A DNA stretch of 64,000 nucleotides, taken from NCBI GenBank assembly GCA_963805475.1, contig CAWDUO010000006.1:186001-250000 (forward strand). The letters run 5' to 3'. The DNA is from VRUE01 sp963805475 (lineage in GTDB: Bacteria; Actinomycetota; Thermoleophilia; Solirubrobacterales; 70-9). Positions 44,115-52,861 of the stretch are shown here, one piece after another; the stretch's first letter is position 1, and each line of letters opens with the position of its first letter. The notes under the pieces were generated by a model. The model was not told the origin of the DNA and did no database searches. It worked only from the letters and a program-made list of their open reading frames with translations. The position numbers and the translations under genes are program-made.

Positions 44115-45202
44115 GACGCCGTTTCGCGCCGGCTCCGCGCCGCGCCGGCCAGCCCCTCCAGCGCGGTCACGGTGTGCTCCCAGTCGATGCAGGGGTCGGT
44201 GATCGACTGGCCGTAGACGAGCGGCTCGCCGCCGCCGCCGAGGTCCTGCCGTCCCTCGACCAGGAAGGACTCGAGCATCACGCCGACGATCGCGCCGTTG
44301 CCGGCGGCGACCTGCTCGCCGATCGCGGCGGCAGCGGCCAGCTGGCGCGCCGGGTCCTTGGCGCTGTTGTCGTGCGAGGCGTCGATCACGAGCCGCTCGG
44401 CGAGGCCGGCGCCGCGCAGCCTCTCCAGCGCCGCCGCGACCCCCTCGGGATCGCAGTTGGGCCGGCCGCGGCCGCCGCGCAGGATCACGTGGCCATCGGG
44501 GTTGCCGGTCGTGTGCAGGATCGCCGGGCGGCCGGCGTCGTCGATCCCGGCGAAGGCGTGCGGGGCCGCGGCGGCGCGCACCGCGTCGACCGCGACCTGG
44601 ACGTTGCCGTCGGTGCGGTTCTTGAAGCCGATCGGCATCGAGAGGCCGGAGCCGAGCTGGCGGTGGGTCTGGCTCTCGGTCGTGCGCGCGCCGATCGCCC
44701 CCCAGGAGACCGTGTCGGAGATGTACTGCGGCGTGATCGGGTCGAGGAACTCGCAGCCCACCGGCAGGCCGAGGTCGAGCACCTGGAGCAGCAGGGTGCG
44801 CGCCAGCCGCAGGCCGGCGTTGACGTCGCAGGAGCCGTCGAGGTAGGGGTCGTTGATCAGGCCCTTCCAGCCGGTCGTCGTGCGCGGCTTCTCGAAGTAG
44901 ACGCGCATCGCGACCAGCAGGTCGTCCTTCAGCTCGCCTGCCGCCCCGGCCAGGCGCCCGGCGTACTCGAGCGCCGCCTCGGTGTCGTGGACGCTGCAGG
45001 GGCCGACGACGACGAGCAGCCGGTCGTCGGCCCGCTCGATCACGCCCTCGACGTCGCGCCGCCCGTCGAGCACGGCCCGCTCGCGCTCGTCACCGAGCGG
45101 CAGGTCGCCGAGCAGCGCTTCCGGCGAGACCAGCTCGACGACGCGCTCGATCCGCTGTTCGCGAACCCGGTCGCGCGCCCCATCCGCCATGCCGGCGATC
45201 AT
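44111..45202 (-). CDS. aroG: 3-deoxy-7-phosphoheptulonate synthase, class I
   Basis: A 363-residue DAHP synthase, the entry step of aromatic amino acid synthesis. Conserved: VVVGPCSVHDTEAALEYA near residue 66, MRVYFEKPRTTTGWKGLIND near 97, GARTTESQTHRQLGSGLS near 170, HDNSAKDPARQ and ITDPCIDWEHT at the end. It is the class I AroFGH type, less usual in actinobacteria, which often use class II. The symbol aroG is by similarity; feedback inhibitor cannot be told. Overlaps hisC by 4 nt. Confidence 0.95.
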   Translation of the reverse strand: MIAGMADGARDRVREQRIERVVELVSPEALLGDLPLGDERERAVLDGRRDVEGVIERADDRLLVVVGPCSVHDTEAALEYAGRLAGAAGELKDDLLVAMRVYFEKPRTTTGWKGLINDPYLDGSCDVNAGLRLARTLLLQVLDLGLPVGCEFLDPITPQYISDTVSWGAIGARTTESQTHRQLGSGLSMPIGFKNRTDGNVQVAVDAVRAAAAPHAFAGIDDAGRPAILHTTGNPDGHVILRGGRGRPNCDPEGVAAALERLRGAGLAERLVIDASHDNSAKDPARQLAAAAAIGEQVAAGNGAIVGVMLESFLVEGRQDLGGGGEPLVYGQSITDPCIDWEHTVTALEGLAGAARSRRETAS

Positions 45203-46290
45203 CTCATCCCGCCCATCGCGGCGAGGAAGCGGTCGTTCTCGGCCGGGGTTCCGTAGCTGACGCGGATGTGGCCCGAGTCGCCCAGGGGGGTGCCGGGGCG
45301 GACGGCGATCCGGCGCTCGGCGAGCGCGGCGACGACCTGCTTCTCGTCGGCCTCGCCGAGGTCGATCCAGGAGAAGTTGGTCTGCGTCTCGGCCGTCCGC
45401 AGGCCGAGCTCGCGCAGGCCCTCCTCGACCCGGATGCGCTCGACCAGGGTGCGTTCGACCCGCCGCTCGACGTCGTCGGAGTGCAGGATCGCCTCCGCCG
45501 CCGCCGTCTGGGCGATCGCGTTGACGCTGAACGGCTGGCGCACCGCGTCGACCGCGGCGCGGAACTTCGCCGAGCCGAGCGCGAAGCCGACCCGCAGGCC
45601 GGCGAGGCCGTAGACCTTGCTGAAGGTGCGCAGCAGGACGAGGTTGGGGAACTCGGCGAGCAGATCCAGGGTGGCGTCGGGGTCGTCGACCGCCTGGAGC
45701 TCGACGTAGGCCTCGTCGAGGCAGATCGTCACGTGGGCGGGGACGCGCTCGCAGAAGGCGGCGACCTCGGCGGCCGGGACGTGGGTGCCGGTGGGGTTGT
45801 TGGGGTTGCAGACGACGACGATCTGGGTCGCCGCGGTGATCTCGGCCGCGATCGCGTCGAGGTCGTGGACCTCTCCCTCGGCGAGCGGCACGCGCACCTC
45901 GCGCGCGCCGGTCAGCGCCGCCAGGTGCGGGTAGATCGAGAAGGACGGCCAGGCGTAGACGATCTCGGCGCCCGGCTCGCAGAGCGCCTCGGCGGCGGCG
46001 AGCAGCAGCTCGCAGGAGCCGTTGCCGACGGCGACCCGGCCGGGCTCGGTCTCGTAGCGGTCGGCGATGCGGCGGCGCAGCAGCGTCGCGTCGGGGTCCG
46101 GGTAGCGGTTCATCGCCCCGGCGGCGGCCTGGATCGCCTCGACCACCTTCGGGTGCGGCCCGAAGGGCGACTCGTTGGAGGCGAGCTGGGCGATCCCGCT
46201 CTCGACCAGCGCCTCGGGCGCGTGCCCGGTGGGCACGCCGGCCCGGTAGCCCGGCATGCGGGCGAGCTTCTCGGCGAAGGTGACGGCCAT
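45199..46290 (-). CDS. hisC: HisC-like histidinol-phosphate/aromatic aminotransferase
   Basis: A 363-residue PLP aminotransferase of fold type I. NESPFGPHPKVVEAIQAAA near residue 38, NPNNPTGTHVPAAEV near 155, and the PLP Lys in LLRTFSKVYGLAGLRVGFALG near 215 are seen, and the Arg of the C-terminus (RPGTPLG) is conserved. Placed between aroH and aroG with tyrA in the same operon, it most likely also transaminates phenylpyruvate or prephenate. The dual role is inference from context. ATG chosen over a GTG two codons earlier. Confidence 0.9.
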   Translation of the reverse strand: MAVTFAEKLARMPGYRAGVPTGHAPEALVESGIAQLASNESPFGPHPKVVEAIQAAAGAMNRYPDPDATLLRRRIADRYETEPGRVAVGNGSCELLLAAAEALCEPGAEIVYAWPSFSIYPHLAALTGAREVRVPLAEGEVHDLDAIAAEITAATQIVVVCNPNNPTGTHVPAAEVAAFCERVPAHVTICLDEAYVELQAVDDPDATLDLLAEFPNLVLLRTFSKVYGLAGLRVGFALGSAKFRAAVDAVRQPFSVNAIAQTAAAEAILHSDDVERRVERTLVERIRVEEGLRELGLRTAETQTNFSWIDLGEADEKQVVAALAERRIAVRPGTPLGDSGHIRVSYGTPAENDRFLAAMGGMR

Positions 46291-46317
46291 CGTCACTCGA
46301 TTGTGACGAACCGCCTG

Positions 46318-46692
46318 CTATTGAGCCGCGTGGAGGTCCGCGCGCAGATCCTGTGTCGCGCCCAGGTACACGTGCGTGGCCGTGTGACCGAGCGGCGCGT
46401 AGTAGTGGACCATCGCCCGGACCACCCGCGGCATCGAGCCGGGGACGGGGATCTCGCGGCAGCAGATCAGCGGCACCGCGTCGAGCCCGAGCTTGCGCGC
46501 GGCGACCGCCGGGAACTCGGCGTCGAGGTCCTCGGTGGTCGTGAACAGGCAGCTGACCAGGGACTCCGGCGCCAGGTCGTTGCGGCCCAGCACCTCTCGC
46601 ATCAGCTCCTCTGTCGCGGCGACGATCGCCCCGGCCTCGTTGGCCTCCGCCTGCACCGCGCCGCGCACCGCGAAGAGCTTCTGCTCACTCAT
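46318..46692 (-). CDS. aroH: monofunctional chorismate mutase, AroH class
   Basis: A 124-residue protein of the trimeric AroH fold, not the all-helical AroQ. VRGAVQAEANEAGAIVAATEEL at the start contains the active-site Arg, followed by CLFTTTEDLDAEFPAVAARK, PLICCREIPVPGSMPRVVRAM and YLGATQDLR. It converts chorismate to prephenate, the substrate of the downstream tyrA. Overlaps rluB by 8 nt. Confidence 0.93.
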   Translation of the reverse strand: MSEQKLFAVRGAVQAEANEAGAIVAATEELMREVLGRNDLAPESLVSCLFTTTEDLDAEFPAVAARKLGLDAVPLICCREIPVPGSMPRVVRAMVHYYAPLGHTATHVYLGATQDLRADLHAAQ

Positions 46693-47383
46693 CGCGGGAA
46701 TACTCCCAGAGCGCGGCGACCTCGGGGGCAGCGAGACGGCGCGCCTCGCCCTCGGCGAGATCGGCCAGCTCGACCGGGCCGAAGCGGACTCGCCTCAGGG
46801 ACGCGACCTCGTTGCCGACCGCCTCGGCCATCCGGCGCACCTGGCGGTTGCGGCCCTCGCGCAGGACGATCTCGACCCGGCGCTCGCCCAGCCGCCGCAC
46901 CCCGGCCGGGACCGTCGGCCCGTCCTCCAGCTCGACGCCGCGCGCCAGCCGGCGCAGGTCCGCCTCGCCGGGCGGCCGCCGCAGCTCGACCACATAGGTC
47001 TTCGGGACTTCGTAGCGCGGGTGCGTCAACCGGTTCGCCAGCTCGCCGTCGTTGGTCAGCAGCAGCAGCCCGGTCGAGTCGGCGTCCAGGCGCCCGACCG
47101 GGTACAGCCGCGCCGGCGAGTCGACCAGCTCGACCACGGCGGGACGCCTCCCCGGCTCGCGCGCCGTCGAGACCACCCCGGCCGGCTTGTTCACCGCCCA
47201 GACCTCGCGCGCCTCGGTCTCGACCAAACCGCCATCCACTCGCACCTCGTCGGAATCGTCGACGTCTCGGGCAGGGTCAGTCACCACCTCCCCATCAACC
47301 GTCACGCGCCCGGCAGTCACCAGCTTCTCAGCCCCCCGCCGCGAAGCGACTCCCCCGTGCGCGAGGTATTTCGCCAGTCGCAC
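46685..47383 (-). CDS. rluB: ribosomal large subunit pseudouridine synthase, RluB/RsuA family
   Basis: A 232-residue protein. An N-terminal S4 RNA-binding domain (1-60, RLAKYLAHGGVASRRGAEKL) is followed by the pseudouridine synthase domain with the catalytic Asp in VGRLDADSTGLLLLTNDGEL near residue 97. It probably makes pseudouridine in 23S rRNA; the exact site is not predictable. Start GTG overlaps the scpB stop by one base. It follows scpB as in most Gram-positives. Confidence 0.92.
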   Translation of the reverse strand: MRLAKYLAHGGVASRRGAEKLVTAGRVTVDGEVVTDPARDVDDSDEVRVDGGLVETEAREVWAVNKPAGVVSTAREPGRRPAVVELVDSPARLYPVGRLDADSTGLLLLTNDGELANRLTHPRYEVPKTYVVELRRPPGEADLRRLARGVELEDGPTVPAGVRRLGERRVEIVLREGRNRQVRRMAEAVGNEVASLRRVRFGPVELADLAEGEARRLAAPEVAALWEYSRDE

Positions 47384-47952
47384 TACTCGGCGCGCTGCTC
47401 GCCGGCTTTGAGCAGGCGCTCCCTCAACTCCCGCTCGTCCTCGGGCGTGGGGTCGAACTGCGCCGGGTCGGGCAGCTGCTCGAGCCCGTCGAGGCCGAAG
47501 AGCCGTTCGAACAGCTCGGTCGTCTTGAACAGGGCGGCGCCGAACTGCGAGCGCCCCGCCTCCTCGATCAGGCCGCGCTCGGCCAGCGTCTGCACGGCCG
47601 ACTCGGAGGAGACGCCGCGGATCCGCGCCACCTCGGGGCGCGAGACCGGCTGCAGGTAGGCGACGATCGCGAGGCTCTCGGCCTGCGCCTGGGTCAGCGG
47701 CGGCGTGCGCGGCTTGGCGAGCAGGCGCCGCGCGGCGTCCTCGCTGGCGGGGTCGCTGGCGAGCGCGAAGCCGCCGGAGACCTCGCGCAGGACGACGCCG
47801 CGCCGGCCCTCGGCGAGGTCCTCGCGCAGCAGCTCGATCGCCTCGGCGACCTGGCCCTCGGTCGCCTCGGTCGCCTCGACCAGGTCGGGCAGCGAGACCG
47901 CCTGCGGCGAGAGGAAGAGCAGCGCCTCGATCGTGCGGCTCAGGTCGCTCAC
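47383..47952 (-). CDS. scpB: segregation and condensation protein B
   Basis: A 189-residue ScpB with two winged-helix domains (TIEALLFLSPQAVSLPDLVE and ALAIVAYLQPVSRPEVARIRG). It dimerises and binds ScpA in the SMC-ScpAB complex that compacts and segregates the chromosome. It overlaps scpA by 4 nt. The SMC partner, 32 kb away in this window, is unusually short. Confidence 0.95.
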   Translation of the reverse strand: MSDLSRTIEALLFLSPQAVSLPDLVEATEATEGQVAEAIELLREDLAEGRRGVVLREVSGGFALASDPASEDAARRLLAKPRTPPLTQAQAESLAIVAYLQPVSRPEVARIRGVSSESAVQTLAERGLIEEAGRSQFGAALFKTTELFERLFGLDGLEQLPDPAQFDPTPEDERELRERLLKAGEQRAE

Positions 47953-48683
47953 CCCGTCCCGGCCTCCTGGCGGCGGATCTCGATCGGGCCGAGCGGCTCG
48001 CTCTGGCTCCAGGTGACCTCGCCCTTGCGGTAGAGCTCGAGCAGCGCGAACAGGGTGACCGCCTGGGTCAGCCGGTCCTCGCCGCCGAACTGCTCGTCGA
48101 AGTCGATGCTGGCGCGGCCGGCGAGCGCGTCGCGCAGCGCCCGCAGGCGGCGCTCCAGCGAGACGGTCGGGCGGATATGGCTGACGTCGACCGGCGGCGG
48201 AACGGTCAGCAGGTCGCCGAGCGCGGCGCCGAGCCGCTCCGGGTCATAGACGGCGACGGCGGCGTCCAGCGCGACCTTGCGCAGGCTCGGCGGCAGCGGC
48301 GCCGCCCGGTACAGGTAGCCGCGGGCCGCCTCGAAGCGCTCGCGCAGCGACTCCCCGGCGGCGCTGTAGCGGCGGTACTCGAGCAGCCGCGCGAGCAGCT
48401 CCTCGACCGCCTCCTCGGGCCCCATCTCCTCCAGCTCGGGGTCGGCGCCCGGCAGCAGCAGGCGCGACTTCAGCTCCAGCAGCGCGGCGATCAGGACGAG
48501 GAACTCGGTCGCCACCTCCAGCTCCAGCTCGCCCTCGCGCTCCAGGTGCTCGATGTAGGCGACGACGACCTCGCCCAGCTCGACCTCCAGCAGGTCGACC
48601 TCCTCGCGCAGCAGGACCGCGATCAGCAGGTCGAACGGGCCGGCGAAGACGTCGAGCTCGAGATCGAGGTCGGCGACGGGCAT
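47949..48683 (-). CDS. scpA: segregation and condensation protein A
   Basis: A 244-residue kleisin. The N-terminus LDVFAGPFDLLIAVLLREEVD, the central ATEFLVLIAALLELKSRLLL and the C-terminal winged helix (VTLFALLELYRKGEVTWSQ) match ScpA. The N-terminal helices bind the SMC neck and the C-terminal wing binds the SMC head. Both interfaces lie on SMC parts that are retained here, so ring closure at the heads should still be possible. It follows trpS after 9 nt. Confidence 0.95.
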   Translation of the reverse strand: MPVADLDLELDVFAGPFDLLIAVLLREEVDLLEVELGEVVVAYIEHLEREGELELEVATEFLVLIAALLELKSRLLLPGADPELEEMGPEEAVEELLARLLEYRRYSAAGESLRERFEAARGYLYRAAPLPPSLRKVALDAAVAVYDPERLGAALGDLLTVPPPVDVSHIRPTVSLERRLRALRDALAGRASIDFDEQFGGEDRLTQAVTLFALLELYRKGEVTWSQSEPLGPIEIRRQEAGTG

Positions 48684-48692
48684 CGCCAGAGA

Positions 48693-49691
48693 TTAGGCCG
48701 CCGACCCGATGCCCATGCGGCTCTTGACCTCGGCCAGGGTCGGGCCGGCGATCGCGCGCGCCTTCTCGGCCCCGGCGGCGAGCGCCGCCTCCAGCGCCGC
48801 CTCGTCGGGGCGCAGCTCGGCGTAGCGCTCTTGGACCGGCGCCAGCAGCTCGACGACCGCCTCGGCGACCGCCTTCTTCAGGTCGCCGTAGCCGCCGCCC
48901 TCCAGCTCGCCCTCGACCGCCTCGGGCGCGACCCCGCGGGCGACCGCCAGAACCTCGATCAGGTTGGAGACGCCGGGCTTGTCGGGCGCGCGGACGATCT
49001 CCCGCCCCGAGTCGGTCACCGCGCTGCCGAGCTTCTTGCGGATCGCCGCCGGCTCGTCGAGCACGTAGATCGTCCCCGCCTCGCTCGACCCGGTCGTCGA
49101 CATCTTCCGCCCGGGGTCCTGGAGATCCATGATCCGGGCGCCGACCTCGGGGATGCGGTACTCGGGGACGACCAGCGTCTCGCCGAAGCGCTCGTTGAAG
49201 CGGCGGGCGATCTCGCGCATCAGCTCGACGTGCTGGCGCTGGTCGTCGCCGACCGGCACCTCGGTCGCCCTGTAGGCGAGCACGTCGGCGGCCATCAGCA
49301 CGGGGTAGAAGAAGAGGGCGGCGGAGACCAGCTCGCGCTGCTTCGCCGACTTGTCCTTGAACTGGTGCATGCGGTTGAGGTCGCCGTGCGAGGTGACCGC
49401 CGAGAGCAGCCAGGTCAGCTCCGCGTGCTCGAGCACGTCGGACTGGCGGAAGAGGATGCAGCGCTGCGGGTCGAGGCCGGCGGCGAGCAGGATCGCGGTC
49501 GTGTCGTAGAGCCGTTCGCGCAGCTCGGCCGGGTCGTAGGCGACCGAGATCGCGTGCAGGTCGACGATGCAGAAGATCGCCGGCTCGCCGCGCTCCTGGC
49601 CGTCGACGTACTGGCGGATCGCCCCGATGAAGTTGCCGAGGTGCTTGCGGCCGGTGGGCTGAATGCCACTGAAGATGACGGGGGCGGGCAT
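48693..49691 (-). CDS. trpS: tryptophanyl-tRNA synthetase
   Basis: A 332-residue class I aminoacyl-tRNA synthetase. The HIGH motif appears as SGIQPTGRKHLGNFIGAIRQ and the KMSKS motif as KMSTTGSSEAGTIYVLD, with the family region GDDQRQHVELMREIARRFN. Full length and without extra domains. It begins the aromatic amino acid/chromosome operon. A 115-bp hairpin lies just upstream, between it and the MFS gene. Confidence 0.96.
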   Translation of the reverse strand: MPAPVIFSGIQPTGRKHLGNFIGAIRQYVDGQERGEPAIFCIVDLHAISVAYDPAELRERLYDTTAILLAAGLDPQRCILFRQSDVLEHAELTWLLSAVTSHGDLNRMHQFKDKSAKQRELVSAALFFYPVLMAADVLAYRATEVPVGDDQRQHVELMREIARRFNERFGETLVVPEYRIPEVGARIMDLQDPGRKMSTTGSSEAGTIYVLDEPAAIRKKLGSAVTDSGREIVRAPDKPGVSNLIEVLAVARGVAPEAVEGELEGGGYGDLKKAVAEAVVELLAPVQERYAELRPDEAALEAALAAGAEKARAIAGPTLAEVKSRMGIGSAA

Positions 49692-49722
49692 GGGCGGAGC
49701 CTATTTGAGGGGGGCATCCTGA

Positions 49723-49837
49723 GAGGGACATCCCGGCAGGGGCTCCACTTAACTTTTTTGAGATCGTCGTCTGGCCGTCCGAGATCCGCGGCGCCAAAAA
49801 AGTACAAGACGTTCCGCCCCTACCGGGATGTCCCTTC
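49723..49837. repeat. long nested hairpin (family E) between trpS and the MFS gene
   Basis: Outer arms of 21 bp (beginning GAGGGACATCCCGG on the left and ending CCGGGATGTCCCTTC on the right) with one wobble, and inner arms ACTTTTTTG/CAAAAAAGT of 9 bp, around a 34-nt apex. The MFS stop codon lies at the edge of the right arm. A GC-rich outer stem with an A/T-rich inner stem resembles copy 2 of family C. It may stop transcription from the MFS gene before trpS. Confidence 0.7.
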
Positions 49838-51354
49838 ACGAGATCTCTGCGGCGGGCTCCGGATGGAGCTCGGGGACGTCGCAGGCCGCGCTGTGGCCGC
49901 ACTCGCCGGCCGGGGCCGCACCGCGGGTGGGAATAGCTTCCGTTTCACGGTGCGGGTTCTCTATTCCGAGGCCGGCGAATATCCCTCCCGCGATCATCAG
50001 CAGGCCGGCGATCACTACGCCCAAGTGGAAGGCCGCCGTGGATGCATTGGGAGCTTCCGAGGTCAGCGGGCCGTTCGCCACTTCGCGGCCGACGCTGGCG
50101 TCGAACTTGGCGGCGATCACCGCGCCGAGGACGGCTACGGCGAGCAGGCCGGCTACGCGGGCGACGCCGTTGTTGACGCCGGAGGCGATGCCGACGTGGC
50201 GCTCCTGCACCGAGTCGAGCACGGTGGCGGTCAGCGGCGCGACCGTCGCCGAGAGGCCGAGGCCGAAGACGAGGATCGCGGGCAGCACGTCGGCGAGGTA
50301 GTTCGCGTCGGGGCCGACCCGGGTCAGCAGGATCAGGCCGATGCCGCCGACGATCGGCCCGGCGCACATCGGCAGCCGAGGCCCGGCGCCGGAGGCGAGC
50401 CGGCCCCAGCGCGGCGAGAGGAAGAAGAGGATCAGCGAGACCGGCGTCGTCGCCAGGCCGGCCTCGATCGGGCGTGTAGCCGGCGACCTGCTGGAGGAAG
50501 AGGCCGACGAAGAAGAGTCCGCCGATCAGCCCCGCGTAGGCGGCCAGCGTGGTCAGGTTGGCGACGCGGAAGTTGCGGATGCGGAACAGCGACAGCTCCA
50601 GCATCGGGTGGCGGGTGCGCGCCTCGTGGGCGACGAAGAGGGCGAAGCAGGCGACGCCGGCGACCAGCGGCGCCCAGACGACCGGACTGCCCCAGCCGTA
50701 GTTGGGCTGCTCGATCAGGGCGAAGACCGGGCCGGCGAGGCCGGCCGCCGAGAGGACGATGCCGAGCCAGTCGACGCCGTGGAAGGCCTCGGGGTCGCGC
50801 GTCTCCTCGATCGCGCGCAGGCTGAGCGCGACGGTGGCCGCGATCACCGGGATGTTGACCCAGAAGATCGCCCGCCAGGAGAGCGCCTCGACCAGGAAGC
50901 CGCCGCCGGCCGGGCCGATCACGGTGGCGATCCCGGTCCAGGCGGTCCAGGTGCCGACCGCCTGGCCGCGCGCCGGCCCCTCGAAGGCCGCGGCGACGAT
51001 CGCCAGCGAGCCGGGCACGAGCAGCGCCCCGGCGATCCCCTGGAGGGCGCGGGCGGCGACGAGGAGCTGCACGGTGGGCGCGAGCGCGCAGAGGATCGAG
51101 CAGGCGCCGAAGCCGATCAGGCCGGCGACGAAGACGCGCCGGCGGCCGAGCTGGTCGCCGAGCGAGCCGCCGACCAGCAGCAGCGAGACCAGGGTCAGCA
51201 TGTAGGCCTCGACCACCCACTGCTGCCCGGCCAGGCCGGCGTTCAGGCCGTCGGCGATCGCCGGCAGCGCCACGTTGACCACGGTCGAGTCGAGGAAGAC
51301 GACCGTCGAGCCGAGGATCGTCGCGACCAGGGTCAGCCGCTGCTGGCGTGACAC
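49836..51354 (-). pseudogene. MFS drug exporter of the DHA2/14-helix type with one frameshift
   Basis: From ATG-type start at 51354 the first 290 residues form a normal DHA2 N-terminus: MSRQQRLTLVATILGSTVVF, FLDSTVVNVALPAIADGL (motif D1), GGSLGDQLGRRRVFVAG (motif A) and QQVAGYTP. At about 50473 one extra C shifts the frame; the remaining helices continue in the next frame (PMCAGPIVGGIGLILLTRVG to the TGA at 49836). Removing one C gives a complete exporter of about 505 residues. Whether the break is real or a base-call error in a short C run cannot be told. Substrate unknown. Confidence 0.8.
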
Positions 51355-51379
51355 GCGAGCGAGTCTACGCCGGGGTCGG

Positions 51380-52153
51380 TCACTCCCCCAGCTCGCGCAA
51401 TTGCTGGGCCGGGGTGAAGAAGTTGCGATAGGCGAGGCCGGTGGCGACTAGGGCGGCGATCGCGACGCTGCCGAGCAGCGCGTAGAGCAGGACGAGCTGG
51501 AGGCGGACCGCGTCGGTCGGTTCGGCGCCGGCGAGCAGCATCCCGACCATCGTCCCGGGGAAGAAGATCAGGCCGGTGGTCTTGGTCGAATCGATCAGGG
51601 TGATCGTGCCCGAGCGCAGGGCGCGGCGGACGAACGGCTCGGCGGCTTCGCGCGCGGTCGCGCCGAGCGCCAGCGTCGCCTCGATCGCGGCGCGCGACTC
51701 GCTCAGCTCGTCGCCGAGCCGGTTCAGCGCCACCGCCGAGGCGGTCATCGCGTTGCCGATCACCATGCCGCCGACCGGGACCAGGTAGCGCGGCGTCGCT
51801 TCGAAGATGCCGAGCGCGACGACCAGGCCGAGCGTCGTCGCGGCGGCGATCGCCAGCCCGATCAGCAGCGGCCAGAAGGCGCCGGGGACCTTCTTCGCCC
51901 GGCCGCGGGCGGTGAAGGCGCCGAAGACGACCATCACGGTGAGCAGCGCCAGCACCAGCCAGAGCGTGTCGGCTTCGAAGATCAGCTTGATCGCGTAGCC
52001 GATCGCGGTCAGCTGGACGAAGGAGCGGACGGTGGCGATGCCGATGTCGCGCTCGAGGTCGGTGCGGCGCCAGAAGGAGATCGCGGCGGCTAGGGCGACC
52101 AGCGCCAGCGACGCCGCGACCTGACCGAGCGAGAGGTGGACCGAGGCGCTCAT
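51380..52153 (-). CDS. ABC transporter permease, FetB/YbbM family
   Basis: A 257-residue membrane protein with six or seven helices. Conserved family features: SFWRRTDLERDIGIATVRSF, VQLTAIGYAIKLIF, GGMVIGNAMTASAVALNRL and STKTTGLIFFPGTMVGMLLAG. In E. coli FetAB exports iron and protects from peroxide stress. It is translationally coupled to the ATPase gene upstream (ATGA). The iron role is by family only. Confidence 0.88.
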   Translation of the reverse strand: MSASVHLSLGQVAASLALVALAAAISFWRRTDLERDIGIATVRSFVQLTAIGYAIKLIFEADTLWLVLALLTVMVVFGAFTARGRAKKVPGAFWPLLIGLAIAAATTLGLVVALGIFEATPRYLVPVGGMVIGNAMTASAVALNRLGDELSESRAAIEATLALGATAREAAEPFVRRALRSGTITLIDSTKTTGLIFFPGTMVGMLLAGAEPTDAVRLQLVLLYALLGSVAIAALVATGLAYRNFFTPAQQLRELGE

Positions 52154-52776
52154 CCCAGCTGGATGGCGCGGTCGGTGAGCCGGCGCGCCTGCTCGGGGTC
52201 GTGGGTGACCAGGACGAAGGAGATGTCGAGCTCGGCGCGCAGGCGGCGCAGCGTCGCCTCGATCGCGTCGCGCGCCGCGGCGTCGAGCGCGGAGGTCGGC
52301 TCGTCGAGGAGGAGGACCTTCGGCCGCTGGGCGAGCGCGCGAGCGAGCATCGCCCGCTGCCGCTCGCCGACCGAGAGCCTGCCGACGTCGCGCGCGGCGA
52401 ACTCGGCGGCGAGGCCGGCGTGGCGCAGGCACTCCGCGGCGTCGAGCCGCTCGCCGGCGAGCCGCGCCGCGTAGGCGAGGTTCGACTCGACCGTCCCGTC
52501 CAGCAGGGCCGGCAGCTGCGGGACCAGCGAGACCTCGCGCCGCAGCGCCAGCGGGTCGTAGGAGTCGAGCGGCCTGCCGTTGTAGGCGATCGTTCCGCCG
52601 TCGGGGTCGGCGAGCCGGTTGAGCAGCCGCAGCAGGGTCGACTTGCCGGCGCCCGAGGGGCCGACGATCGCCGTCGCCCCCGGCTCGATCCCGGCGTCGA
52701 GCGAGTCGAGCACGCGGCGCTCGCCGCGGGTGAGGCTGATGTCGCGCAGCTCGAACAGCACGCGGGCATGATCCAT
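52150..52776 (-). CDS. ABC transporter ATP-binding protein, FetA type
   Basis: A 208-residue ATPase. Walker A GPSGAGKSTLLRLLNRL near residue 37, Q-loop VSLVPQLPALLDG, signature LSVGERQRAMLARAL (LSVGE in place of LSGGQ) and Walker B KVLLLDEPTSALDAAARD are all visible. It energises the FetB-like permease with which it overlaps by 4 nt. A longer frame upstream overlaps the divergent ku gene and was not used; the ATG giving MDHARVLFELRDISL was. Confidence 0.9.
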   Translation of the reverse strand: MDHARVLFELRDISLTRGERRVLDSLDAGIEPGATAIVGPSGAGKSTLLRLLNRLADPDGGTIAYNGRPLDSYDPLALRREVSLVPQLPALLDGTVESNLAYAARLAGERLDAAECLRHAGLAAEFAARDVGRLSVGERQRAMLARALAQRPKVLLLDEPTSALDAAARDAIEATLRRLRAELDISFVLVTHDPEQARRLTDRAIQLG

Positions 52777-52861
52777 CACCGCCGCAAGAAGCGTCCCGCG
52801 CGCCGCGAAGCGCCGCCCCGCCCCGCGATTCGCTGCCAGAATCCGGGTAGGTGATGCGCTG

